Of a stretch of DNA of 64,000 bases, positions 35,501-43,444 are shown piece by piece. The DNA lies in the NCBI RefSeq assembly GCF_000346485.2, contig NZ_KQ976354.1:6106479-6170478 (forward strand), given 5' to 3'. The stretch comes from Scytonema hofmannii PCC 7110 (lineage in GTDB: Bacteria > Cyanobacteriota > Cyanobacteriia > Cyanobacteriales > Nostocaceae). The notes under the pieces are model-generated. The model searched no databases. It saw nothing but the letters and a program-made list of their open reading frames with translations, and had not been told where the DNA came from. Made by a program: the position numbers and the translations under genes. Numbering within the stretch: position 1 is the first letter of the stretch; each line of letters starts with the position of its first letter.

Positions 35501-37904
35501 TTCTAATATTAGGAACTGGAAAGAACATACTAAAAATAGCATTATTCCGCTAAAGGAAGGAGTGCAAAGTGGTTTAGAAACAGGAGATATTGAGTGGGGA
35601 GGTTATTGTGCTGCCAATCTATGTAGTTACCTATTTTTCTCTATAAATAACTTAGAAGATACCGTTCAGCAACAAGCAACATACATAGACATTTGCGTAA
35701 AAATCCAACAAGAAATCCCTACCCATTTTTCTCAAATATGGCGGCAACTAGGTTTGAATTTACTAGGTTTAGCTCAAGACAAATACTTGTTGATTGGAGA
35801 TAGCTTTGATGAATCTGAAAAACTCCCTTGTTTGATTGCAGCTAAAAGTGGTACAGTCCTATTTATTTTTCACGTAGCTAAAACAATTTTAATTTATCAA
35901 TTTGGGGATTATACCCAGGCTTTAAAACTGGTAGATTTAGCTTATCAACAGGCAGGCTCTGCATTTGGTTTTATGCAGGTTGTCATCCTCAACTTCTATC
36001 ATTCTCTAGCTCTTAGTGCCAACTATTTACAAGCTGAACTCAGCGAACAACAAAAGTATTTAGAGCAAATTGAAGCCAATCAGGAAAAAATGCGATTCTG
36101 GGCATACCATGCTCCTATGAATAATCAGCATCGCTACGATCTAGTTGAGGCAGAAAAGGCACACATACTTGGGCAATATTGGGAAGCGGCTGACTTGTAC
36201 GATCGCGCTATTTCTCTTGCCAAAGCCAACGGCTACATCCAAGAAGAAGCACTTAGCAATGAACTAGCAGCCAAATTCTACCTCAACTGGAGCAAAGAAA
36301 AGATAGCTCAAGCATATATGCAAGAAGCTTACTACTGCTACGCTCGCTGGGGAGCAAAAGCCAAAGTGAATCACCTAGAAAAAAGCTATCCCCAACTACT
36401 CCAACTCATCCTGCAACAGCAACTCATCAACCTCAACCCCCAAGAAACTATTGCCTTTCGTGGGACTTTCTCATCTACTCGCACCTCTACTACTGGCAGC
36501 ACCAGTATTTCCGATATTCTAGATTTTACCTCTGTCCTCAAAGCAGCTCAAGCTATTTCCAGTTCTCTGGAATTAGATCGACTTATTGCCAGTCTCACTC
36601 GCATTATCCTCGAAAACTCTGGCGCGAAAAAATCTGTACTCATTCTTCCCCAAGAAGATACGTGGCAAGTTAGAGCAATTACCTTTATTAATCATGAGGA
36701 CATACAAACTCTCCTCAGCCCACAATCACTCTTCAATTGTCAAGATATTCCTGTAAAAATTATCAATTACGTCAAAAATACCCAACAAACAGTTGTTATA
36801 GACAATTGCACAACAGATATTCCTGGTTTAATTGGGGAATATATGCTGCAACATCAACCCCAGAGTGTATTATGTACGCCCATTATTCATCAAGGGCATT
36901 TGGTGGGAATTCTCTACCTAGAAAATAGCTTAACTCAAGGGGTTTTTACTAGCGATCGCCTCAGCGTTATTAAGCTATTGTCTTCCCAAGCTGCAATCTC
37001 CCTGGAAAATGCCAGACTTTACCAACAAGCACAACAAGCATTACAAGATTTACAACAAGCTCAATTACAAATTGTCCAAAGTGAAAAAATGTCTGCCTTG
37101 GGTAATTTAGTTGCTGGTGTAGCTCATGAAATGAATAATCCTTTGGGTTTTATCTCTGCTAGTCTCAAACAAGCAAAACCCACGATAGCTGATATTTTTA
37201 AACACTTGAAGCTATATCAAGAAACTGTACCATCACCGGGTGAGGAAATAATTGACCATGCCGATGAAATCGATCTAGATTATAGTTTAGAAGATTTACC
37301 CAAAGTCATTGATGCGATGGTGATAGCGTGCGATCGCCTCAAAAATATCAGCACTAGTTTACGGACTTTCTCCCGTGCTGATCGAGACTATAAAGTGCCG
37401 TTTAATATCCACGAAGGCATTGATAGTACAATTTTGATTCTCAAACATCGCCTCAAAGCCAACGAACAACGCCCCGCCATTGATGTGATAACTGAATATG
37501 GTGATTTGCCTAAAATTGAATGTTTTCCAGGTCAATTAAATCAGGTATTCATGAATATTTTAGCGAATGCCATTGATGCATTAGAAGACTCGAACAATGC
37601 ACGCAGTTTTGAGGAAATTCAAGCAAAGTCCAACCGCATTATCATTAAAACGACAGTCAAAAATCGTCAAATTCAAGTTGCAATTGCTGATAATGGTATC
37701 GGGATGAGTGAACAAGTCAAACAAAAAATATTTGACCATTTATTTACTACTAAAGCTGTTGGGAAAGGAACGGGTTTAGGTTTGGCGATCGCCAAGCAAA
37801 TTATAGTAGAAAAACACAATGGTTCACTAGTGGTGAATTCTACACTCGGTGACGGAACTGAATTTGTCATTACCTTACCAATTCAGGCTCAGGCTCTGGG
37901 TTAA
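32541..37904 (+). CDS. Ser/Thr kinase - AAA ATPase - GAF - histidine kinase
   Basis: 1787 residues. Order: a Ser/Thr protein kinase (1-270) with K35, catalytic HKDIKPSN (129-136) and DFS (150-152) in place of DFG. Next is an AAA_16-like ATPase with P-loop GFSGIGKTA (about 332-340) and Walker B VIFLDDLQWAD. A long helical TPR-like region (about 740-1310) follows, then a GAF domain (about 1350-1510). Last is a histidine kinase with H-box NLVAGVAHEMNNPLGF (His about 1528) and the ATP-binding G boxes DNGIGMSE and GKGTGLGLA. This architecture is known from cyanobacterial HstK-like kinases. It probably links two phosphorylation chemistries to an ATPase-gated sensor. AGGATC precedes the ATG. The stop codon lies inside the left end of a MITE-like element. 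Confidence 0.93.
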   Translation: MNIAGYHLSEQLYNGSRTLVYRGYRQADSLPVVVKLLKNPYPSFSELVQFHNQYTIAKKLNSPLIIQTYSLEPHQNGYALVMEDFGGISLKDYFTCVETLQTKSLEEFLLLAIAMSKALDLLYRNNIIHKDIKPSNILINPETQQVKLIDFSIASLLPRETQTLISTNILEGTLAYISPEQTGRMNRLIDYRSDFYSLGVTFYELLTGELPFDSNDPMELVHCHIARSPRLVHEINPQIPSVISEIVSKLMAKNAEDRYQSALGLKYDLETCWQQIKESDIVRYFPIAQRDVCDRFIIPDKLYGRETEIETLLQAFERVSLGATEIMLVEGFSGIGKTAVVNEVHKPIVQQRGYLVKGKFDQFQRNIPFSAFVQAFRDLMGQLLTESDPQIQHWKSKILDAVGENGQVIIEVIPELEKIIGEQPPVPELIGTTSQNRFNLLFPKFTQVFTSADHPLVIFLDDLQWADSASLKLMQLLMADTSHLFLIGAYRNNEVNPTHPLILTLNEIEKTRAKINTITLAPLNQMQVNQLIADTFKCPESLAWNFSLLVYRKTAGNPFFTTQFLKALHQDRFIQFNFELGCWQCDIAQVNQQALTDDVVVFMSVQLRKLPPLTQHILQLAACIGNQFDLATLAMISEAPEIETAADLWKALEEGLILPISDVYKFYVSQESQAMTQEISQTVTYKFLHDRIQQAAYCLIPEDKKQSTHLKIGQLLLSNISKEDQEGRIFEIVNQLNIGVDLLPNQLEKNELAKLNLIAGQKAKFSTAYETAIKYLNTGLDLLANDSWLSQYDLTLKMYIETVEAEYLNINFERSMYLNELALHNTKNILDKVKLYEAKMQIYIAQLEMMKAIEIGLQVLENLDISLVNLVDDNSLLVKLPNLDDLAKLLVMTDPYKLSAMQILKILCAPVFMAKPEIFPQVIITMVNLCIEHGNSALSAFAYGFYGLLMSGIGKLNEGYHAGNIALKLLNKFDAKELKAKVYNLFNSNIRNWKEHTKNSIIPLKEGVQSGLETGDIEWGGYCAANLCSYLFFSINNLEDTVQQQATYIDICVKIQQEIPTHFSQIWRQLGLNLLGLAQDKYLLIGDSFDESEKLPCLIAAKSGTVLFIFHVAKTILIYQFGDYTQALKLVDLAYQQAGSAFGFMQVVILNFYHSLALSANYLQAELSEQQKYLEQIEANQEKMRFWAYHAPMNNQHRYDLVEAEKAHILGQYWEAADLYDRAISLAKANGYIQEEALSNELAAKFYLNWSKEKIAQAYMQEAYYCYARWGAKAKVNHLEKSYPQLLQLILQQQLINLNPQETIAFRGTFSSTRTSTTGSTSISDILDFTSVLKAAQAISSSLELDRLIASLTRIILENSGAKKSVLILPQEDTWQVRAITFINHEDIQTLLSPQSLFNCQDIPVKIINYVKNTQQTVVIDNCTTDIPGLIGEYMLQHQPQSVLCTPIIHQGHLVGILYLENSLTQGVFTSDRLSVIKLLSSQAAISLENARLYQQAQQALQDLQQAQLQIVQSEKMSALGNLVAGVAHEMNNPLGFISASLKQAKPTIADIFKHLKLYQETVPSPGEEIIDHADEIDLDYSLEDLPKVIDAMVIACDRLKNISTSLRTFSRADRDYKVPFNIHEGIDSTILILKHRLKANEQRPAIDVITEYGDLPKIECFPGQLNQVFMNILANAIDALEDSNNARSFEEIQAKSNRIIIKTTVKNRQIQVAIADNGIGMSEQVKQKIFDHLFTTKAVGKGTGLGLAIAKQIIVEKHNGSLVVNSTLGDGTEFVITLPIQAQALG

Positions 37905-38122
37905 GGGATTTCCAAGAAATAAATTATCCATCTTGTAAATTATCCATCTTGTAAATTATCCATCTTGTAAATTATCCATCTTGTAAATTATCCATCTTGT
38001 AAATTATCCATCTTGTAAATTATCCATCTTGTGGGACGGGCGTCCCCGCCCGTCCTGTATGAGTGGCGGGCGGGGACGCCCGCACCACAAGAAATTTTGT
38101 GTTTTCTTTGGAAGTTGCTTAA
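37901..38122. mobile_element. MITE-like element containing a 16-bp tandem expansion
   Basis: The left end TTAAGGGATTTCCAAGAAAT and the right end TTTCTTTGGAAGTTGCTTAA are imperfect inverted repeats of the same family as 8719-8849. Inside lie seven tandem copies of AAATTATCCATCTTGT (37921-38032), then a GC-rich palindrome. The first T-A-A supplies the stop codon of the upstream kinase gene. Confidence 0.75.
37921..38032. repeat. seven perfect copies of a 16-bp unit
   Basis: Unit AAATTATCCATCTTGT repeated seven times without visible mismatch. The unit is an expansion of the sub-terminal sequence of the MITE-like element, where it normally occurs once. Confidence 0.95.
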
Positions 38123-38191
38123 TTTATGACCAATAGCTGGGAACTATATAGCTGTAAGCGCTAATGATTGTCTGATTGACTAGGAGTAGAC

Positions 38192-39430
38192 ATGACATTC
38201 AAAATTCTCAGCTTAGATGGTGGTGGAATTCGTGGTGTGGTTTCAGTACAAATGCTACAAGAGGTGGAACGCGAAATAAAGGAAACTTACGGCTTAGAGT
38301 TACACCAATACTTTGACATGATTGCTGGTACCTCCACAGGTTCGATTATTGCTGCAGGACTAGCGAAAGGCTTAAACACAACACAATTGCTTGACCTATA
38401 TCAAAACAATGCTGAGCAAATCTTCCCATACTCCAAGACAATAGTTGGAAAAGCTTGGCGAAGTATCAGAAATATATTTTCCCCCAAATATTCCCACGAT
38501 GGACTAGAAAAAGCGCTTTCAAAACCAGATGCTTTGGGTGACATAAAAATCAGTCAAATTTCCCATCCTCTGTTGTTGATTCTTGCCTATGATATGCGTT
38601 ACCGCAACACAACTTTTTTTACCAATTTCCATCCCGATTTGGGTTTACGCTGGTATGATGGACTTCCACTAAAAGATATATGTATTAGTTCCGCATCAGC
38701 ACCAACTTTCTTTCCACCACGTGAGTTAAAACCATTTGATGAAAACAAATTTGGTCAATGGTCATTTCCCCACATTGATGGTGGAGTTTGTGCTAATAAT
38801 CCATCTTTGGCTGCAATTAGCCACGCTTTAAAGGTAAGCCGCTATCCTCACCTCTCTTCAGAAGAGAAGAAAAAATATAACTTAGAGAATCTCAAATTAG
38901 AGAATATCTCTGTACTTTCTATTGGTACAGGTAGGAGCGCAAATCCCTATGAATACAAAAAACTCAAAAAATGGACTGCATTGAGTTGGGTAGCACGGCT
39001 TGTGGATGTGTTTATGGAGCCAACAGGTGAAATCAATGCTACCATTTGTCAAAACATTATCGGAGGTTTTGAGTCAGGACATTACCTCAGACTGGACTTT
39101 GATTTGAATGAGAGATATCAAGTCCTAGCAAACGAGGATCATAAAACGGCTCGTACTCTCATAGAAAAAAAAGAGCAACGGAAAAATAAGTATTTAGTTG
39201 AAGCTAAGCATTTAGTTGAAACTGTCAATGAAGAGATGGATAATTCTACCCCGAAGAATATCAATACTTTGATAGCAGCGGCTAAAGCTTATATTAACTC
39301 TGGACTGATTTATGATTCCAGAGTATACGGCAAAGGACCTAAAGTCAAAGACGCTATTGCAAACTTTATCAGCAACAATCCCGTTGATTGCGATATTACA
39401 AATCAGACAAAGGAACTGTCAACTATTTAG
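38192..39430 (+). CDS. patatin-like phospholipase
   Basis: 412 residues with AGGAG upstream. SLDGGGIRGVVS (residues 7-18) gives the oxyanion-hole motif DGGGIRG. MIAGTSTGS contains the nucleophile Ser48 in GTSTG. HIDGGVCANNP gives the catalytic Asp196 in the DGG motif. The Ser-Asp dyad hydrolyses acyl ester bonds of phospholipids. There is no signal peptide, so it acts in the cytoplasm or on the inner face of the membrane. Patatins of this size include the CBASS effector CapV and housekeeping lipases. No nucleotide cyclase gene is adjacent, so an anti-phage assignment is not supported. It is followed by a palindromic repeat and the TPR-protease operon. Confidence 0.92.
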   Translation: MTFKILSLDGGGIRGVVSVQMLQEVEREIKETYGLELHQYFDMIAGTSTGSIIAAGLAKGLNTTQLLDLYQNNAEQIFPYSKTIVGKAWRSIRNIFSPKYSHDGLEKALSKPDALGDIKISQISHPLLLILAYDMRYRNTTFFTNFHPDLGLRWYDGLPLKDICISSASAPTFFPPRELKPFDENKFGQWSFPHIDGGVCANNPSLAAISHALKVSRYPHLSSEEKKKYNLENLKLENISVLSIGTGRSANPYEYKKLKKWTALSWVARLVDVFMEPTGEINATICQNIIGGFESGHYLRLDFDLNERYQVLANEDHKTARTLIEKKEQRKNKYLVEAKHLVETVNEEMDNSTPKNINTLIAAAKAYINSGLIYDSRVYGKGPKVKDAIANFISNNPVDCDITNQTKELSTI

Positions 39431-39471
39431 TCATTAATAAAATTGAAGGAAAATTTTACCCTTCAAATCTC

Positions 39472-39535
39472 TCTTGTGGTATGGGCGTCTCGCCCGTCAC
39501 TAGTATAGAACGGGCGGGGACGCCCGTCCCACAAG
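39472..39535. repeat. GC-rich core of the MITE-like family
   Basis: CTCTTGTGGTATGGGCGTCT then GAACGGGCGGGGACGCCCGT closely match the centre of 8719-8849. One flank continues GGGTAATTTATTTC, but a complete opposite end is not seen. It is a decayed copy. Confidence 0.7.
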
Positions 39536-39545
39536 ATTGGGTAAT

Positions 39546-39776
39546 TTATTTCAATGAATTTTTTTGAGGTAAAGTTGGGATTTGGGGATTAGCAAGCGGA
39601 GTGGGTTCTCTTGGTTGAGTGTCGCCAACGAGAAAGTTTTCCAAGCCAGGAGCACAGACAAAACCTAGGAGCATTAGCATAGTACGGCGTGCTAAAACGT
39701 ACTGCTCGATTAATTGTTGGTGTCTTTGTTGTCGAGTTGGCGATCGCGAAGCGCAAGCCGTACCCGGCTTATCGCA
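39546..39776 (-). pseudogene. possible remnant of a small membrane-protein gene
   Basis: The reverse frame is open for 76 codons and includes QQLIEQYVLARRTMLMLLGF followed by VCAPGLENFLVGDTQPREPT. It has a potential membrane segment and a Pro-rich tail ending in a TAA at 39546. The upstream part is encoded by a GC-rich palindromic repeat (GATAAGCCGGGTACGGCTTG), preceded by a stop. So the true 5' end has been replaced or the ORF starts at an internal ATG. I do not recognise the family. Confidence 0.3.
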
Positions 39777-40208
39777 TTACGTGTTTTCCCAAAAATCAGA
39801 CTCTCCGCTAACAGTAATAATACGGGGTTTGCGGGGAATGATATATCTAAATTTTACATAAATATATTGATAAGAAAGCAAGTCTATATATCAAATGAAA
39901 TTAGATTTTTTCATTTGATTGTCAGTATATAGGAGTCAAAATTAAAACTTATAAGTGCAATTCGCAAAAACAAGGGACTTGAGCGATCGCTCTGGCGGCT
40001 TTGTTATATTCCGTAATATACCCAAAAAGATGCATCTTCATACAGAATTGGTAATTAGATCCCCGACTTCTTGCAAGAAGTCGGGGATCTGGTATAGATT
40101 ACGATCGCGAAAAACTTATGAAACATTATGAGTAAGAATTTCGACAGAATAAATGTAGGACAATGAGTATCAAAATATTAAGAATTAATTAAATTACTTG
40201 AGTAAACT
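39777..40208. other. intergenic with hairpin repeat
   Basis: AT-rich. It contains a CCCCGACTTCTT hairpin repeat at 40057-40090. It also includes the probable promoter of the TPR-protease operon. No gene recognised. Confidence 0.5.
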
Positions 40209-42722
40209 GTGCGAAAGAGTATAGTCATCAGCTTATTTATAACTTTATCTCTGGCTGTGTTTCCTCAGCTAGTGACGGCTCAATCTATAGATTTACTTTA
40301 CCAGCAAGGCATTAGTGCTCAAAATGAAGGCAAGCACTCAGATGCAGAGTCAGTTTGGCGTCAAGTGCTAGAACTTACTCCCAAAGATGCTACTGCATAT
40401 TTTTATTTGGGCAAAGCGCTGTATTCTCAAAAAAAATTGGAAGATGCAATTGCTGCTTACCAAAAAGCCATCCAACTCAACCCTAATGATGTTCGTGCTT
40501 ATAACAATTTAGGGGTGATTTTAACAGAAAACAAGAAGTTGGATGAAGCGATCGCAGTTTACCGCAAAGCAATTCAAATCGACCCTCAATTTGCTCTCGC
40601 TTACAAAAATCTGGGTTTATTACTGTACGACCAGAAGAAAATAGATGAGGCGATCGCAGTTTTCCGTGAAGCAACTCCATTAAACCCTAAAAATACAGGC
40701 GATCCCAGCAACGTAGAAAATTCGCTAACAGATCGAAAAAAACTTGATGCCGGAGCTTACAACAATCTCGGCAATGCGCTATATGACCAGGAAAAACTGG
40801 ATGCGGCGATCACAGCCTATAACAAAGCCATCCAACTCAACCCCAACTATGCCAATGCTTACTACAATCTCGGCAATGCGCTATCTGACCAGAAAAAACT
40901 GGATGCGGCGATCGTAGCCTATAACAAAGCCATCCAACTCAACCCCAACTATGCCGTAGCTTACAACAATCTCGGCAATGCGCTATCTGACCAGAAAAAA
41001 CTGGATGCGGCGATCGCTGCCTATCACAAAGCCATCCAACTCAACCCCAACTATGCCGTAGCTTACAACAATCTCGGCAATGCGCTATCTGACCAGAAAA
41101 AACTGGATGCGGCGATCGTAGCCTATAACAAAGCCATCCAACTCAACCCCAACTATGCCGTAGCTTACAACAATCTCGGCATTGCGCTATATGACCAGAA
41201 AAAACTGGATGCGGCGATCGTAGCCTTTAACAAAGCCATCCAACTCAACCCCAACGATGCCGTAGCTTACTACAATCTCGGCAATGCGCTATCTGACCAG
41301 AAAAAACTGGATGCGGCGATCGCTGCCTATAACAAAGCCATCCAACTCAACCCCAACTATGCCGTAGCTTACAACAATCTCGGCAATGCGCTCAGAAACC
41401 AGAAAAAACTGGATGCGGCGATCGCTGCCCATAACAAAGCCATCCAACTCAACCCCAACTATGCCGTAGCTTACAACAATCTCGGCAATGCGCTATCTGA
41501 CCAGAAAAAACTGGATGCGGCGATTGCTGCCTATAACAAAGCCATCCAACTCAACCCCAACGATGCCGTAGCTTACAACAATCTTGGCATTGCGCTATAT
41601 GACCAGAAAAAACTGGATGCGGCGATCGTAGCCTTTAACAAAGCCATCCAACTCAACCCCAACTATGCCGTAGCTTACTACAATCTCGGCATTGCGCTAT
41701 ATGACCAGAAAAAACTGGATGCGGCGATCGCTGCCTATAACAAAGCCATCCAACTCAACCCCAACTATGCCGTAGCTTACAACAATCTCGGCATTGCGCT
41801 CAGAAACCAGAAAAAACTGGATGCGGCGATCGCAGCTTACCAGAAAGCACTAAAGTTGCCGGAAGATAAATCCATTACTCCAGCTAGCGCTCATACTTTA
41901 GCTCGCAATGGTTTAGGCTTGGTATTCCAAGAACAAGGCAAATTAAAAGAAGCGATCGCAGAGTATGAGCGAGCTGTAGCCCTTGACCCCAATTTGATTT
42001 ATCCCAGAAACAACCTTAAAGAAGCACAGCGGTTATTAACTGAAAAGAGCAAGACTCAAGTTGAAACCGCAGACGATAGAGAATGGTTACCAAAGAATGA
42101 GCCATCTCTACCAATTTTGCGTCCTGTGGTATTTGTCACTGCTGAGTTTAACACCCGCGAGAGACTGGGTAATGAAACTGGTACAGGTATAGTCATTAAG
42201 CGAGAGGGCGATCGAGCATTGATTATTACCAATCGCCATGTGATTTTTGATAAAGATTCTGGTCAACAGGGTAAAAATATTAAGGTTGAATTTTATAGTC
42301 AACCACCTTCTGGTAAAGTCAGAATGCGGCGAAGTGCCAAGCTTTTGACAATGACTGAACCAAACGATCCCATTGATTTAGCAGTTTTGGAAATCACTGA
42401 CAACTTACCGGAGGATATTCAACCCTTGTCCACTTCTGTCGATCCCATCCATCGAGGAATGCCCATCCGTGCTATTGGTCATCCTTATGACAATTTGCCT
42501 TGGGCGCTGCACACAGGAGAAATTACTACTCATAACAGTGCAGAAATTTTAATATCCAAGATTCCAATTAAACAAGGATATTCCGGTGGTCCTGTTATCA
42601 ACTCAAAAAATAATCAGCTTTTAGGCATGATTGTTGAACGTGACTCCAGTGGACAAACTTTTGCTCATCCTATTTCTATTATCAAGGAAAAACTACGTAA
42701 AATGGGTTTACAAGCACTATGA
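40209..42722 (+). CDS. TPR-repeat protein with trypsin-like serine protease domain
   Basis: 837 residues from a GTG start. MRKSIVISLFITLSLAVFPQ then LVTAQS is a signal peptide, so the protein is periplasmic or extracellular. About 15 TPR units follow (residues 35-620). The core comprises 11 almost identical 102-base DNA units (starts 40755 to 41775) reading AYNNLGNALSDQKKLDAAIA. The C-terminal 200 residues are a chymotrypsin/V8-type protease. His is in ALIITNRHVIF, Asp in IDLAVLEITD and Ser in IKQGYSGGPVINSK. The TPR superhelix likely selects the substrate. The stop overlaps the next start (ATGA), so it heads a three-gene operon. Substrate and trigger unknown. Confidence 0.92.
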   Translation: MRKSIVISLFITLSLAVFPQLVTAQSIDLLYQQGISAQNEGKHSDAESVWRQVLELTPKDATAYFYLGKALYSQKKLEDAIAAYQKAIQLNPNDVRAYNNLGVILTENKKLDEAIAVYRKAIQIDPQFALAYKNLGLLLYDQKKIDEAIAVFREATPLNPKNTGDPSNVENSLTDRKKLDAGAYNNLGNALYDQEKLDAAITAYNKAIQLNPNYANAYYNLGNALSDQKKLDAAIVAYNKAIQLNPNYAVAYNNLGNALSDQKKLDAAIAAYHKAIQLNPNYAVAYNNLGNALSDQKKLDAAIVAYNKAIQLNPNYAVAYNNLGIALYDQKKLDAAIVAFNKAIQLNPNDAVAYYNLGNALSDQKKLDAAIAAYNKAIQLNPNYAVAYNNLGNALRNQKKLDAAIAAHNKAIQLNPNYAVAYNNLGNALSDQKKLDAAIAAYNKAIQLNPNDAVAYNNLGIALYDQKKLDAAIVAFNKAIQLNPNYAVAYYNLGIALYDQKKLDAAIAAYNKAIQLNPNYAVAYNNLGIALRNQKKLDAAIAAYQKALKLPEDKSITPASAHTLARNGLGLVFQEQGKLKEAIAEYERAVALDPNLIYPRNNLKEAQRLLTEKSKTQVETADDREWLPKNEPSLPILRPVVFVTAEFNTRERLGNETGTGIVIKREGDRALIITNRHVIFDKDSGQQGKNIKVEFYSQPPSGKVRMRRSAKLLTMTEPNDPIDLAVLEITDNLPEDIQPLSTSVDPIHRGMPIRAIGHPYDNLPWALHTGEITTHNSAEILISKIPIKQGYSGGPVINSKNNQLLGMIVERDSSGQTFAHPISIIKEKLRKMGLQAL
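40755..41876 (+). repeat. eleven 102-bp tandem TPR-coding units
   Basis: Unit length is exactly 34 codons, with starts at 40755, 40857, 40959 and so on to 41775. Adjacent units differ at only a few bases, indicating recent expansion or gene conversion. Copy number may vary between strains. Confidence 0.9.
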
Positions 42723-43441
42723 ACTACAAAATTTTTTTGACAAGCTTATTATTCCTTCTAAATCTCAACCATCTTCCTGCTCAAGCTTCTTGTCGTGAAG
42801 GCAATCCTCGCTCTACAGAATATATTCGTCGTAATCAACCAACTCGTTGCGAAGGTATTCAGAGGGAACCCATTAGTGGGAACAGCCTGCGTTTGATTTC
42901 CATTGCCATCCGAAATATTCCCAGCTATGGCGAAACTTTGACTTTGCAAATACCCCGCATTAATGGTGGTAGCAACCCACAGGTGAAGCTGCAATCTTTA
43001 GAAAAGAATTATCAATTAGATAACCCTTCTCTATCTCCTAATGGTTCTGGTTTTAGCTTCAGCTGGGAGACTTACGTCCTTAAAAGAGAGAACATACCCG
43101 CAGATAGCCTCCGTGCTCTAGCATATTTTCAATTAGGTTCTGAACCAGTACACATCCCAGTGATTTTAGGAAACTCTTCTGGGAAGTATGAATTTGTTTT
43201 CTTTACCCCCAGTCGGGCTAAGTTTTCTACCTTTGAAATTTTACGAGATGGAAAACAAGTTTACAGCAGTCCTCGCACTAATTTCCGTAGCGGTGAAATT
43301 GTCTTTACCTGGGATGGGCGTAATGCTCCTGCTGGACGCTACGAGATCCATTTTATTGCTAATATCGAGCCAACAAATCAACCCGCGCAAGAGTTAGAGC
43401 GGAGACTGGTTTTTGAACACAATCCAAACTGGCTGAAATAG
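42719..43441 (+). CDS. exported protein of unknown function
   Basis: 240 residues; signal peptide MNYKIFLTSLLFLLNLNHLP then AQAS. Two cysteines follow (ASCREG, TRCEG). A beta-rich body includes FSTFEILRDGKQVYSSPRTN and TWDGRNAPAGRYEIHF. That last segment resembles the FlgD-type Ig-like fold, which ends W-D-G-x-N-x-x-G-x-Y. The ATG overlaps the protease gene's stop by four bases, so the two proteins are likely made together and meet in the periplasm. It could be a protease partner, substrate or inhibitor; nothing in the sequence decides this. Confidence 0.75.
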   Translation: MNYKIFLTSLLFLLNLNHLPAQASCREGNPRSTEYIRRNQPTRCEGIQREPISGNSLRLISIAIRNIPSYGETLTLQIPRINGGSNPQVKLQSLEKNYQLDNPSLSPNGSGFSFSWETYVLKRENIPADSLRALAYFQLGSEPVHIPVILGNSSGKYEFVFFTPSRAKFSTFEILRDGKQVYSSPRTNFRSGEIVFTWDGRNAPAGRYEIHFIANIEPTNQPAQELERRLVFEHNPNWLK

Positions 43442-43444
43442 ATT

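Noticed and set aside
37921-38032. 16-bp array as a CRISPR
   Set aside because: The units are contiguous with no unique spacers, and the array lies inside a MITE-like element.
38192-39430. Patatin as a CBASS effector
   Set aside because: No nucleotide cyclase or ancillary CBASS gene is adjacent, so only the lipase assignment is supported.
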